Of a DNA stretch of 64,000 nucleotides, positions 1-13,600 are shown in pieces; positions within the stretch are counted from its first letter, which is position 1, and every line of letters begins with the position of its first letter. Under the pieces are notes generated by a model. It was not told the DNA's origin, did no database searches, and was given only the letters and a program-made list of their open reading frames with translations. The DNA is from Lanius collurio (lineage: Eukaryota; Chordata; Aves; Passeriformes; Laniidae). The DNA is taken from NCBI GenBank assembly GCA_020086605.1, contig JACBWW010000022.1, positions 2,873,559 through 2,937,558 of the forward strand, given 5' to 3'. The translations under genes were made by a program, and so were the position numbers.

Positions 1-1099
1 ATAGGCCTTTCAGATAAGGATGTGCGAAAATACAATAATAACCACAAAATTATTATAAAATGCATCTAAGTATACAAAATGAGTTTGTACTTGTACTTAA
101 AAATTAAACCTACTTATTGACTCACTTCTACAAATAGGTTCTTATCCCTCCTCCCCCTCCACACACACAGGAGAGGGAATTATGCATGAAACAGTCAAGG
201 CAAAACACAACTACCACCAAGTGTGTGAGATTATTCTCACAGTTTTATCATATTCACTATTGTATGCTTTTTTCCCTGTTGATATTTCACAGTGTCTCAA
301 ATACAATTGCTTAAAAATGTATTACTTGCAGTAAAAAGTTTAGACAGAAATTTATGCATTTTGGAAAAGGCTACTCAAGCAAAGTCCATCTTTTCCCACA
401 AGGAGCACAAAGACAAAGCTCCGACTTTTAGGGTATTTCAAAAGCATTAGCCTTTAAACCACACAGCAAGCTATGTGTCAAATGTACAGTCATTCTCCAT
501 TCCTCAGGCTGTTTCTAAGAAATAGCTTAAGATTCTTCTCTGAAAAAAGCTCTGCATTTGCATTGCCTCCTGCATGAAATACCACTTCCAAAAAAGTATT
601 CGATGCCTTGAGCAGTGCCAACACAGACCCAGCAGAGGACACAGCTCCTTCCATGTGCACTCAGGATCCTGCTCTCCTTACACGACTCCTTCGTCCTCCA
701 TCAGACAGAGCAGCTTTTATTATCAGTTAATTCACATCAACATCATCCACAGCTCTTTTTCATGTCTAACACGCCCTCCAAGGTCCAAATAAAAGAGAGG
801 TGGTGATAGTTTTTCTACAAAATGCTCCCACCCGTGCCTTCAGCTCTTGAGCAATGTATTCTCAGTATACATAATTATATACATAGTTGGGACCAATTTT
901 CCTCTAGTTTTTATTTTATATTCATAATAAATGTGATGCTCAGCTGTTTCTTCACCACCACGAGTGTCTCACTCCTTGCCTGCATATCTAAATACTGTTC
1001 AGCAGCCATCTAGGTGATGCTGCTGCTGGAGCACCAGACTGTGATGCTGCTTCCTGGCCAGGAGCACACTGGCTTGCTCTGTTAGGTGAGGACACCGAG

Positions 1100-1262
1100 C
1101 AGTTACACACAGTGTTTTATTTTAAATGCCATACAAGCCTTAACTAATCTGCCCAGTGCCCTGTGAGAGAGGTGAGTATGACTCTCTCCTATTCTACAGA
1201 TGAAGAAACAGCCAGTTTAAGTGATTTGCCCCAGGCCACACAGCGGCAGCGGACAGCTGGGA
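1100..1262 (+). mobile_element. MIR-like SINE relic
   Basis: The stretch contains the ordered landmarks of the MIR core: gccctgtgagagaggtgagt, then ctacagatgaagaaac, then taagtgatttgcccc, then ggccacacagc and cagctgggatt. These follow the MIR consensus in the same order and orientation. A short segment near 1417-1434 (cctaaccactgggcaa) resembles the MIR tail and may be its displaced end. It lies in URI1 intron 4 and is old and diverged. Confidence 0.7.
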
Positions 1263-4200
1263 TTACCACACCGCTGCGTCCCGGTGTCCCCAGCCAGCCT
1301 GTTGGGCTGCTCACACCTCCCCTGTCAGTGGAAAACCAAGGTTCCTGCCCAGCCAAAGGAGAGACCTTCCCTTGGTGAGGCCCCTCAGCAACGAAGGGGT
1401 CTCCTGGAAAAGGGCTCATGCACCTAACCACTGGGCAAGCTCAGGGTCTCGTGTTTCGAACTCGCCACTGTGCACTCTAAAAGCCTCCAAAGGAATTCAC
1501 TGAATTTTGAAACATACAGGAACAAGTCACCAGGAACTACAGGGGTTTTTATTAATTGAGACCCCCATAAAAATACCGGTAGAATAAGACAGGCTTCACA
1601 GTCTCCTCCTCTTACTACCCCATGGTTTAAGCTTCTTAGAGCCTTTTAAGACGGATTGAACCAGAGGCTGTTGTCCAACTTTGTCACATCCAATAATCTG
1701 AGCAAAGTCTGACATGGCTTTCAGGTGAACCCATGTAGTTCCTATTTACATGTCTCAGCTAAACCACTTGGAAAGATAGTTCAGTGCCACAGCCCACAAG
1801 AGCCTCTAGGACTGTTCTCCTGGACCACCAAAAGGAAAGGTATTTGAACCAGAAATCAGGATATGTAGATTTCCTCTGCACAGCAGTCTTTCAGTATTTA
1901 AACGCAGCAAGATTTCTTTACATTTAGATCATTCTTTCCCAGCTCTCTTATTAGTCTGAAAGGACTTAACTGGATTTCCTTATACCATGATTAGTCATTT
2001 TTAAGAAGCAGCCCTCTGCTTGCTACAAATACACTGGAAGAGGAAAAAAATAATTGGGGAGCACATTTCATATTGCTGAAATCAAGTCCACCGAAGCCAG
2101 ATTTTACACGACATGACAACATACTAATGCCAAACTGACACAAATTCTCATCTATGCGTTTTGGCTTTAATGGGTTAATTAGCTTGGCTGGATACAAATT
2201 TTAATTATCTGAGTTTGACATTAATGTCCTTGGAGTGTTGTCTGTAAGGATTTGGGGAATCATAGACATTATTTTAGTTACTTCTGGAAACTGTGTGTTA
2301 CACTGGGATTTAAATAGTAAGAACAGACAAGAATAGTGAGAACAGGTTGATCTATTTTGAAAAGTCAGACTTTGTGAAACAGGACAAACTGAAATGAAGC
2401 TGAAGCCTGGTGTACTTGGTCTTCAGGGGAGTCTCATGGATATAACATAGGAAATAATCTCCTCTGAGGATAGGTAACAGGACAGAAGTTTTAGATTAAG
2501 TGTAACAAAGAATTCTGTATGCAACCAAGATTCAGAGTAAAGACCTTCTTGCTGCCTAACACAGTTTCTCAAGTAGAAGATAACCAGTCTTAAACACAGT
2601 TATATATACAGAGTGTTGATACAGGCAAGGAAGAACCACCTACTTCAGTTACTGACAGTGGCTCAGTTCCTCCAGAGCAAGAACCAGGAGATACAGCCTG
2701 AAGGCAGAACCTCAATAGTTCACACTCCCACCATGAAAATTAAGGGTATTTTAAGTGCATTACTTACTTTAAGTGCATTTTCTTACTTTTAAGAGTCTGC
2801 ATAAGTAGATCAGTCATCTGAGGATTTTCCTATGTGCTTCAATAAATATGTATTTAATCAGCTACACAATTTTTTGTAGCCAATACTTTTCCAACAAACT
2901 ATTACAGGTTACTTGAAACAAGTAAGATCTGCAGCTCTGCAGAAAGCAGTATCTACTACAAGCTTTTCAAAACACCCTTCTCTGTTTTTCTGTTCTTTTC
3001 TGTTCATTTTTCTAGAAACGGAATAAAGAGTGAAAAGAGAATCCTGATGACTTTTTGTGTATATGGATTTAAGCTCTCTTTTTGCTTGCAACAAGACATG
3101 TAAATTCATTCCTTATAACAGCAATTGCAGTAGTTCTTTAAAATGCAATGCAACCCTTTTGTGCAGTAGCTTTTCACCTTTTAAAGACAATCTTCATTCT
3201 GTTTTCCATGTTCCCTTGGTACCAAAACCAAAGTCATTTGGATTTTCTTCTGTAAAAATTTGTACAGGCAATTTGGCTTTAGGAACACTAAGTGAATGCA
3301 ATGCATTTCTCTTTTAGGTTCACACACCTATGTAATTGCTAGAATTATCTGAATACATTTAAATTCCTCCTAAACGAAGGAGGGTGGCATTCAGACAACT
3401 CCTCTGTTGCCCAGTAAGAATTATAAAAAAGCTAAGGGCTTATTTGAATCACAGTATGTAACTTACAGAAAGGAGTCTATTCTCCTTACTTTGTTCCAGT
3501 GTGTTCTGGTTAAAATACCCAGACTGCAGTCCTGTGAGAAGTCAAACACCTCCTGGGAACTGCAGATCAAATTTAGAGCACTTAGCACTCCATCGACTCA
3601 GCTCCTAACTTAACAAGGGTAAGGAAAGAACTGAGGGAAGTTATCAAACTAAGAAGCAATAATCGCAAAAAATGGTAAAGAAAAGTTCCAAAGCACAGCA
3701 GAACAAAATTCTCTGCCATGTAGAAAAAGAGCAGAAAAATATTTTTTTTTTTAATAAAGAAAAGCGTAAGCTGAATCTTTTTGTAACATGATCTGCACTT
3801 TTGTTCTTAACCCCAAAAAATATGAGTAGACAAGTTTGTGTTACAGTCTTTAGAACATTAGGGAAGATATTTTTACCCTTGGATAAAACATTAAAACCTC
3901 CAAAGGCCTCACTCATTCACAGATGGGAAATGGAAAGCCTTCCTATCATGTGTTTTGGAGACAAAACCTTTTTTTCTGGAAATGCTGATAAGCAACAAAT
4001 TCAAACTGGTCCTCATCCACCCGGATCATCTCATTAAAACAATGGTATCTTTTAAACCCTGTATCCTGAGCTATCGGTCAATTTTGATTGACACAAATAT
4101 TTGTATTAGGGGTTACACACTGCAATTTACAATTGGGGACTATCACAATACTGTATGTTAATGTAATCAGTATTTTCATTTCATGAATTCATTTGCAGCA

Positions 4201-6063
4201 TGACACTGCAAGGGTATTCTTACATATACTGAAGACACAATTGCTAAGTAGTTCAACAATTCTCCTTTAAGTGGGATTTTTTTTTTGTCTGATAAATTTT
4301 TAACACAATAAAACCACTCCTAGTTCTGTGTGCATGTTTTAATTTCCCACCTTTTAAAATGTTTAGACACTTGGAATACCTAGCATACTGAATTAATCCA
4401 CAAATATTTACAAGAAAAATCTATTTAATTTCTTTCTATAGTAACTACCACAGGGACTATTGTAATGAAAAATTTCCCATCTTAAAGAATTAATGCGATT
4501 ACTGATATAGAGAAGAAATGTAATTTATATCATCACAAACACGTAAAAGATATAATCCCATATTCACAAAAGGAATCTTTATTCCCTCTTTGAATTCTGA
4601 GACAATACAGTCTTGCCTTGAGGAGAACAGAAATATTATGAAGTACCTTAAGCAAGATAATTGTAGGAGAAAAAAACTACAATTGCATTATTGTTGTGCT
4701 AAACTGTGACATACTTAAAAAGCTAATTTCTTTTATTTTAATGGAATTTGGTGTGCATATCCTTTAATCTACTTCACTATTTCTTCACATTTTTACACAC
4801 AAACACGTGTGAAGTGTTTCCCATTATCTGTATTACCTGGTTTAACAAACTGCAATGAATCTAAAACAATTAAAAATATACTTGGCAATTCCATAAACTT
4901 CACTCTATTTATTAACTATTTTGGAACTAACTAAATATCTAGAATGTCACAAAAATGCACAGCGAATTAAAGATCTACTGCAACTCAAATACTATTCAAG
5001 AAGACACAATCAATATTTGATGAAAAAGTAACATTTGACATGAGTGACTGTCCCAAATTTTACCAAATACATTTCAACCAATCACAGCGCTGAACAATTT
5101 GCATCTAAATCAAAAGCTAAGCAAACAAAAATGTATCCCCAAAATAGGGCTTTCTACAGCTGTGTCAGTTAAAGTGCATTTAAAATTCAGTACAGTCACC
5201 CTTCAATTATTCCTTTCAATTAAATAAATTTTAACCAAGAAATTAATCTACTGTGGCTGGGCATTTCTCTATTCCACAGAAGCAAACATCTTTTCACTCA
5301 TTCTCCTTTAAAAAGCAAATTTAACAAAACTACTAAGACAAAAAGGATGACCTAATTAGTACTAAGTAATATTTGAAGTTTTTATATATAGTACACTCTT
5401 ATTGCTACCCCTAACTTCCAAGGCTTTATACTCACTGATATTGTTTAATTTATCTGGCACTGCTGCTGCTTAAGCATGCAAACTCACATTCTCCATTCCT
5501 ACATGCATCCAACATACACAGAAGGAGTCAAACTGTAAAGAAAATATCCTGTACCTGCTAGGCACTGGTGTGCTCAAAGGCCAGCAGGACAGCCCTGGTG
5601 ACCAGAGGTCTCCCATGCACAGACCCATACAACTTCAGCCAAAGGCAAGAACAAAAACTCCCCAGAACCAGCAAGAACACTCAAAACTGTTCAGGGAGTC
5701 TATAAACCCTTTTCTACCTGACAATCCCCCTAGAAAACTTAAACCCTGAACAGATGGTCTCACACTCCTCACCATTCAGCAGTGAGACACGAGAGATAAC
5801 ATGCAATGAGTATGTGTCTTGTATTTATTTCCTTAGTCCTAACTCCTGTTAAAGCCCTGAATTACTAGGGCAGTACTAAGTTTATTTCAGTTACTTGAAC
5901 AGATCTGATCAGCTAGTTATGAAAAAAACACCCATCTAAATTAAACAAGAGTAATATTGGAAAAAAATGTAGGTCACTGAAGAAACAAACTATCAACAAA
6001 TACTGCCAGGTTTAGTTCGGCATGAGCCTTCCTTTGCTCCATTCAGACCCCAATTCCTACATA

Positions 6064-6112
6064 TCAAAGCCTTTAAGCACACACTGGACTTAAACACATG
6101 CTTAAAAAAGCT
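6064..6112. repeat. Possible ancient amniote interspersed repeat fragment
   Basis: The motif ttaagcacacactggactta followed by cacatgcttaaa resembles a palindromic repeat with ttaagcacatgctta arms that I recall from bird, turtle and crocodile DNA. Only a short fragment is seen and the family name is uncertain. Confidence 0.3.
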
Positions 6113-6616
6113 CTGCCCTGTTAGGACCTTCTGCCTGGCACACAGGACATTGGGGACTGCTGGCAGTGTAATCCCCTGCAGTGAGCCTGCCCTCTTTTCC
6201 AGCGTGTGACCTACTCTCAGAATTTATGTCCAAAACAAAAAGATTATGTACAAAAAAAGCAAATCACATTGTGTCAATGTGATGATAATGCCCAACACAC
6301 ACATCACCCTGTAAACTGTGCTCACAAAATGCCACTGAAACCAGAAGTCACACCTATGGAAGTAACTACAGTGCAATAAACACAAAAAAGAGACTTTAAA
6401 TTAATACCTGCCAAACATCAGTCTTGCAAATTTGTGTCACAAGCAGCCAATTCATATTACACAGCAATGGCCTACAGGTCTTTCACAAGCATAACTTTTT
6501 TCCTAATTATAACAGACTAAAAAAATCTCCAATATTCTTCTCTAAGTTGCATTCATTTAGCATGAAAATGGTTTAAAGAGTTTAAGCCAGCTGTATTTTT
6601 TAAGAGAGAAACCTTA

Positions 6617-6790
6617 AGCTGGTAGTTCACTTCAAGGAAAGAAGTATCTTTTTTTCAGAATCATATGTACTAACATGTTTTTTTACCCTCTAAAACTGAA
6701 AACAGACCTTAAAAAAAAGTTTTTAGTTAATATCAGTGTTTTGGAGCCTCCCACTGGCAGCCATCACACAGCTGAAGTGAACTACCAGCT
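6617..6790. repeat. Inverted repeat with perfect 18-bp arms (possible MITE)
   Basis: The left arm at 6617-6634 reads agctggtagttcacttca. The right arm at 6773-6790 is its exact reverse complement. The spacer is 138 bp. Outside the arms, similarity appears to continue imperfectly (agaaacc on the left and its complement ggtttct on the right). The structure suggests a short non-autonomous DNA transposon or a foldback element within URI1 intron 4. No target-site duplication could be assigned with certainty and no family was recognised. Confidence 0.55.
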
Positions 6791-7579
6791 GAAAGGAGGG
6801 TTTCTATCCAGTATCAATGACTATTTTACTTTGAAAGAAATTAGTATTTCTGAGTTTGTATTTTAAATGTAATTTAAAAGATCATAAAGGAAAGAATCCA
6901 GCATTTATTGTATGTCTCTCAGCAGACTACTTAATGTTCAAACATCTGCTATGCAAAGGTCAAATGATTTCACTGAATGTAACAGTGACAAAAATATTCT
7001 GCAGCACTGTAAAAAATATCAGATGATCAAGGAAGAAGATCTGGACCTGCGATCTCACAAGAGTCACAATAAATAATGTAGATTCAGTTCAGTAAGAAAG
7101 AAAATTGCAAAGTTGTGTCAGGAGAACCAGATTAAGAAAGGTAACAGGTAAAATACAAATTACATACTTTTGGCAATGCTCTTCATAAAAGAGTATTTTA
7201 AAGTAATACAGCAAATGAATTTTTATAGAAAAATGCTCAACTCTTTTTACATAAATATTGCCTGCACAGAATTGGAAAAAAAAAACTTATTCAGATGGGG
7301 GACCTCTAGGGTATTCTGCTGCAGGCAGCAATATGGATAGCTGCAGTCAAACAAAAATCCAGTGTAAATAGTTGTGGTAGTTGAAATACACACAGGGCAA
7401 AGCTGCAGTGATCACCCAGAGAGGAATGGGACAGGTTACAGGTAAACTAGCATGACAAAAATCAACTCAAATGCTCATCTGAAGCAAAAAACAAAGGCTA
7501 ATAGGCACCAATTTATTTTCCATTTTGTTGTGCTTTTTCTTCCTTGACATTTATATAAAATATTTCAGGCATTCTTTCC

Positions 7580-7820
7580 AACATAAAGAAGTTCCAAAGT
7601 GCACCATGCACAGCTCTTGCTGGTGGTCCTGGCCCTTCAAAGCCAAGATCTCACCACCAGCTACAAAGTGCTCAAAACCGACCCAGGAATTGCCTATCTG
7701 CCCCTGGGATGTGTTCCTCTGTAAGATGAATCTGGTGGTGATCATCTGCAGTGATCTGGGGTGATCGTGGAGATCACTCCACACCAGTGGAATGCCAAGG
7801 GCAGGAGGCAGAAATGCAAC
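7580..7820. other. Unexplained moderately GC-rich patch in intron 4
   Basis: This stretch is clearly richer in G and C than the surrounding intron. Read on the minus strand it is part of a 136-codon open frame (7551-7961) with the segments RNTSQGQIGNSWVGF and EHFVAGGEILALKGQ. The upstream half of that frame is low-complexity F/L/S-rich sequence from a poly-purine strand. No domain or known repeat was recognised. It could be a decayed mobile element, a retrocopy fragment or chance. No splice-site pair or URI1 similarity supports it as an exon. Confidence 0.3.
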
Positions 7821-8301
7821 TGAGCAGCAAGTGAGGAAAAAAGAGAAAGCAACAATCAGGAGCAAAGTATGTGTAGAGAGAAAAACAATGGAAACTACAT
7901 GGACAAAAGAAAAACAAAAAAAAAACCAATCAAAACAGAGGATAAGGCAGCAAAGAAGCAAGAAATGAGATAAGGGAACAAAATACAGGGAATAAGGTAA
8001 CTAACAGCAAAAGCACAAGGTAGTGTCCACCTGTCCACTTTCTGGAAGAGAACACAGCATTTGTGACATTGAAAAAAGTGAAAGGGTGTTTTTAGTTTGG
8101 TTGGTTTTTTCTAATTAGACATATCCAATCAAGTGTCAAGCAACGATGGAAAATAAGGTGCTAAACTGATATTAAACCTCAATATGTCTTCTGTTTGTGA
8201 GTTCACAAAAACAAAGTACCAGTGTAGACATCACTAATTTTATATATTAATACAGAGGTACATAATTTTAACTATTAAATTATGTTCAGAAACATACATA
8301 C

Positions 8302-8437
8302 GTTTTTTCCTGTGCTCAACCAGCTCAATAGCCTGCCTGGCAGAGCATTTTGAAAACCAGTTGTCCCCAAGCAGAACAGTGACCTCATTGGTATGGACAA
8401 GCTTTCCTGGCATGAAGGCAAGAGGACCAAAAGGTAC
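8302..8437 (-). CDS. URI1: URI1 coding exon 4 (internal exon)
   Basis: This exon encodes part of URI1, a prefoldin-family subunit that binds RPB5 and works with R2TP/prefoldin-like co-chaperones in RNA polymerase assembly and TOR-linked signalling. On the minus strand the 136 nt read 45 codons plus one base. The translation begins VPFGPLAFMPGK, continues LVHTNEVTVLLGDNWFSKC and ends IELVEHRKK. This closely matches the human URI1 segment around FMPGKLVHTNEVTVLLGDNWFAKCSAKQA as I recall it, with conservative changes such as A to S and K to R. It covers the prefoldin-alpha beta-hairpin core and the start of the second coiled-coil helix. The acceptor is a pyrimidine-rich stretch ending in acag and the donor is gtatgt. 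It starts in phase 0 and ends one base into a codon. The next exon is outside the window. Confidence 0.95.
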
Positions 8438-10602
8438 CTGTCAAAGACACAGACATCACTAATGAAAATGTAACTTAGACAGTTCTGCATGTCTTAGTTT
8501 TTTTTAAAAGGTAAAACACAGATTTAAATAAAATAAAAATTCTACAGCAGCTATTTAGTGACTAACTCTTCCTAAATATTCAAATTACCAGTTCCAGTTG
8601 ACTTTAGCTTTGCACTTACAAATTCTGAAAACCTGTATTTCATCAGACAACTTGTTTTGTGACACAGAACTATAGTACAGCTGAATGCTGACATGGAAAG
8701 CAAATTCACTTAATCTCAATATATAAACTTTGATAATACAAATTATTTTTTGAGTTATATGTAGACTACATTTATTTCCTAATAAAAGCCAGCTTAGCCT
8801 TGCTAAAATTTTTGTAAATACTTAAATAGGTACGATCAACTCAAAGGTGAGTTGCCTCTCTCAGTATCTGTCTTGCTAACACTAAGTATCTAGGACTGGG
8901 GGTGACATTGGGGCTACCAGCAGGACCACAGACTTTGTTTAATCTCACTTTGCTGGATCATTCACCAGGCTGCAAACCTCAACTTCCAAGGGATGTTCCA
9001 CAAGCAGCCCTCTAATTGCTCTGCACAAGCACAATAGTTTTAAAAAAAAAAGACAGCATCAGACAGTGCTTGGGTGAGGAGGAACCTTGGCTACCCTTAT
9101 CCCTGTTCCCTGCACCAGCCCCTGGCATCCTGACCCCCAGGCCCACTGCCACCTGCCTGGCTGCCTGGGGGCTTCTATCATGAAGAAATTAGGAGAGCAA
9201 AATCAAATTACATCTAAAATTGAGGAGGCATAAAGATAAAAAACACATCCACATCAAGTTCTCTCTTATTTCAGGGTAAAAAGAGATCTATCCCAGACAG
9301 TTTATAATGGCTCCTTCTACTTTATTCCTCTGTCTTCTTCCTCAGTTCCTCAGCACAGCCACTTGCTTTCTCAGTGTTTGTGCTGAAGCAGAGCACTCGG
9401 CCCAGAGGATCTGTCTCCCTGGAAAGCATCTTCCCTCTCTCCAATACACAGGAGGGTACCAGTGCTGGAAACAGCTCTCCAGCAGGCAGGACCCTGACAT
9501 TAAGACTATGCAGAATGTGCTTTTTCCTACACATGTACCCTCCCTGACTTGGTTTTAAAGTATCAGACTGCACAAGTTGCCTGTTCACTCTTCCCCCAAA
9601 ACGATGAAAGCAAAATTAAAAGCATATGAAAATATCTGGCTAACAGGATAGGAAGTGTTTCTATCCATTTAAAATAACAGATGTGAGTTAACATTGTTGC
9701 TTCAACTAAGAGTAAGCCCTATCTAGCTTTTTTTACAAAGTAACAGAGTTTCTATGCTTCAAAACAACACAATCACTATGTTTTACACCATGTGGCTACA
9801 CGTAACACTCATGATAAATGGACTACAGACAAAATCCAGAGCTGTATCACCAGAACAGGAAAGCGAAACCCTCCCTTTTCCCACATGGTTAAGTGTACTC
9901 CAACACCATCTTACTAAAAACCCAACTCTGAATCTGAGCCAGGCTGCCAGGGAAAGCAGCAGTCAGGCACTGAGTGCCGAAATCTGCCACTCATTTATGT
10001 GCAGTATAACTTCCCTGCCTTCAAAGATTTATCTTGAATTGAACGTGAGAAGGGAAGAGGAAAAAAAAAGAGAAAGAGAAGTCAATTTGTTCAAAATTTT
10101 AGTGAGCCCAAGCCAATAGGGCAAATTTTACACAGGAAGCTGTGCAGTTGTTAGGATAAGATTCAGAGCACCAGAAAAGATTGCTATGTCAATGGGAAGA
10201 TTGGTGGAACAAAAATTAGAAGCACCTTTTCATGTAAAAATCAATGTTCTAGGGTTTATTTCCATGAATCAGGAAATACTACGGCCACTTTCTTCTCAGG
10301 AAATGACTAAGTACCGTAATTCAGTCATAATTATAGTTTTCTATACAATAGATTTACATATCAAACATGTCAGGTTTTGTGTTAAGCATTTATGTCATCA
10401 GCTTTCAGTTGTCAGTAACACTGTAATTTATAATGGATTTCAAAGAAAGAGAAAGAAACAAAAGCAAAGGTTTAACTATTATCATAATAAATGTAACATT
10501 ACTAAGTACTGGCAACCTGCTAACACCTCACCCCCAGTGCAGGCAGCCCAGATTTTAACAGTTTTAGCCCATTTTCTTGTGTGACCTCTGCCATGTACAT
10601 AC
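8438..10602 (-). other. URI1: URI1 intron 3
   Basis: This non-coding interval is bounded by the donor of exon 3 and the acceptor of exon 4. A GC-richer stretch around 9.07-9.18 kb and a purine-rich tract near 10045-10081 are its only notable compositional features. The open frames within it have no recognisable similarity. Confidence 0.88.
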
Positions 10603-10681
10603 CATGATATCATAGGACAACTTGTCAGGCAATGTTTGGAGTCGTTCCTGAAGAGCCTCATAATCACTCTCCACCTTCTTC
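10603..10681 (-). CDS. URI1: URI1 coding exon 3 (internal exon)
   Basis: The 79-nt exon supplies the last base of a Trp codon split by intron 2 and then 26 codons. They begin KKVESDYEALQERL and end QTLPDKLSYDIM. This corresponds to human KKVDNDYNALRERL...LPDKLSYNIM, the end of the first coiled-coil helix of the prefoldin-alpha fold. The acceptor reads gttaacag and the donor gtatgt on the minus strand. The phase at the 3' end is 0, which fits the phase-0 start of exon 4. The family match, splice sites and phase agreement together make this secure. The helix is expected to pack against neighbouring prefoldin-like subunits, which is known for the family and not visible here. Confidence 0.95.
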
Positions 10682-13600
10682 CTGTTAACAAATTCAAGTT
10701 GATTCAATCTCACAGCTAAAGTAAAGAGTTAATGTTTTTCTGCCAGTAAATCAAAAACACACCAAAAATACAGAAAAACAGACTATTTTCCTCAAACACA
10801 TACAGTTGATAGATTAATAACTCATTTATAAAAGACATGGGATGACAAACATAATAGCTAGATTATTTTCTAATAATGTATATTTAGATAGGCACACGAT
10901 TATTTAAGATTGTGCATGTCTCATTCTGAATTAAGACTTTTTCACAGTACAAAGAAGTAGTTCTTTCACTAGGATTTGCAGTATCTCACTGCATGTTCAA
11001 GTTATAACACCACCAATATTTAGAAAAAAGAACTGAAAATTCAGTTTATACTTTTTAAGAGGCAAATTCTTCAAATTCTCATTTGTAATACAGAGCTCTT
11101 GACCTTGGTTTGAGCTGGCATAAATGGGCAAAATTTCAATGAATTCTGATTTTCCCATGAACTTTGTGTTACTACCAAGAGTAAAACACTCCTGAAAGAT
11201 GGGCTGACCACCAGGATTGTCACATCTTCAAGCCCAGATGAGGGACAGTACAGGTGAGGAGCATCCCTCCTGATACTTCTCCATCCAAAATGTAAGTAAG
11301 GCTCATGCTACATGTTGCTACCCAGGAGTGAAATGGTTTGGTGAACTGGGACAAGGTATTCATGCCATTCACAGGACTTTGCAAGAAATAGCATTTCAGT
11401 GGCTGCAGGGATTTTGCTTTGTGTGCAAAACAAGCACCTACACTCCCTCTAAAAAAGCCTTCTTTTGTAAAGACATTCTTAAATACTTAAATTTGTCTGG
11501 AAAAAGACTTTTAATGGACCCCTGCAATTCTGAAGATGGTCAGAAATCAGGTCCTGCATGAAGCAGCTGGCATATAAATGTCAGGTTTGATGATATTGTT
11601 TACTTGTACTTCAAAACAATAAACATATATATGTGGCAGTAAACTCTCCAGTAAAAGGCAACTGGAAAGCACAGAGCAGCACACTTAACAGCACTGACCC
11701 AAGATGCAAATTACAGGTTTTCTGAGGATGATTCAGGAAAGCAATCTACAAATGTGCTGAAAAATGAATGTCACAGTTGACACCACAACTCTCAAAATAT
11801 TACCACTGATTTTCTTAGATTCATAAGCAAAGTGAAATCTTTTTTAGCATTCATTATGAAAAATTATCTGATACTCTTACATTTTAACTCATTTGCTTCA
11901 CAGTTGAACTCTGGTGTAACAATTCTACCTCATACCTACTTTGTTGAACTTGTCCTGGAAAAAAGAATTCAGGTTTTCACGCCACTTAGACATTAAAACC
12001 ATATTCCACGTAACTGATTTACAAAAGATTCTTGCTGCTGCTTTGCTCTGACAGCAAATTTCTCCCAGACATTTTCGGCAAGTCCTTCTGTCTGCTGCCC
12101 ACATCAGAGTGAAAACATAATTCACTTCCTTCAAAGAGGAAGGACAAACTCATGAATCTTAGCAAAATGCACTGAGATGTTTTGGGGGAGGAAGGAATAT
12201 AATGAAAACTTGGTGTCAACAATAACAATTCATTACTTAACGCTATTTACAGACCCAGCCTTTGCCTCGGAGAGACCTGGATTTGAGAAATGGGACTCCA
12301 AGCAGCCACGGAAAAACAGACACAAACACCAAGCTAAAGGCCTGGCCCATGTCTCAAAAGCAGAGAGAGGACTCCATGGGAAGAGCCTGGTATGATAATC
12401 ACAGCAGGATTAAACATTCCCACCATTTCATGGCTTAAAGTCACTCAATACTTCCTCATTAACCTGAAAAGAAGGCACTGTCTTTAAGGTCTGACTGCTG
12501 CATGTTACTGAACAATCCAATCAGGGTCCAGGAGAAATCACTTGCCACAGAAGCTGTGCTACTTTAGAAGCAAAGCATCCTGGTTTTTGTTCTGGGACTG
12601 CTGCCCTTTACTGAGCAAACCTCCACCATGGCAACCTCCAGAAGCAGGGTCACATCCTGAACTGGGCCATGGAGATAAAGAAAATTTAAATTAATCCTTT
12701 TAAATAATTGGCCTGAATAGCATTACTTGAGGAAGGAAACTGACCTCGCTCTTCAGGTCTAACTGATGGTTCCACAAGCTCTGGGGTGTGCCAGTGCTAC
12801 AGTCTGTCACGACAGGCGATGAAGAACCAAAGCGAACAGGGAGGAAGAACACTGGGACTCCAGCTATGAACATGTCCCCAGAAAGGGAAATGCATGACTA
12901 GCTATTAATCCCATACCCAACCCACTATTGGATTCACGGCTTTAGAAATATACTTCAAAAAGTAGACTAAAAATGAAAAAGAAAATAATTTAATGGAAAT
13001 ATATTGAAGCTGAGAATTTTAAAACCCTATTGTTATTCACTCAATTCTATTTAACATTCTTCTGTGTCACTGACTACTTAGAAGGTCTTATATGAACAAA
13101 TTACTTGGTTGAAACAAGAGCACTCAGTTCTTGCACAATCAAGATCTAAATAAGAGTACTAATTTTTTTTTTTTATGAAGTAAACTGTTTTTCTATATAA
13201 AAGAAATCAGCAAGTTATTTTTTTCTTTAGAGGTTCTGTGCCCAAAATCCCCAAGTTCATGGGATCATGGCCAGAGTTTGCATAAAAAACAAACACAGGA
13301 GCAACTCCTCCTTCCACAGAAAACACTCCCAGCCCACTCCACAAACCTCAACCATTGCAAAAAGGGAAATAATTGTCAAGATTCTTCAAACTTTTAAAAA
13401 TCTGTTCAAATTTTACAGCTTTCTGCCTAACAGTTTATTTCTGAAAAATACTGTCTCTTAGTGGAAGAAGGCACCTTCAGAATTTCACATGGGACCCAGT
13501 AAGTACAGACACTGCAAAGCTCCTGAGAAAGTGTCTGAGCTGGAGATATTCTGCCCGCCTTCACTGCAGCAGCACCAGTAGGCACTTCAATACTTCCCTT

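Larger units (their letters stand above)
1..8301 (-). other. URI1: URI1 intron 4 (partial)
   Basis: I searched the minus strand by eye for the next URI1 segment, which in human reads VRKTIDDLKKVMKNFESRV. I found nothing like it, so the stretch is taken as intron. It is AT-rich. It holds a MIR-like SINE relic near 1.1-1.3 kb, an inverted-repeat element near 6.6-6.8 kb and an unexplained moderately GC-rich patch near 7.58-7.82 kb. The open frames in it are short and show no recognisable domain. Confidence 0.75.

Noticed and set aside
10045..10081. Purine-rich tract as a possible triplex-forming or regulatory site
   Set aside because: Short, A-rich and common in introns. No mirror symmetry of note.
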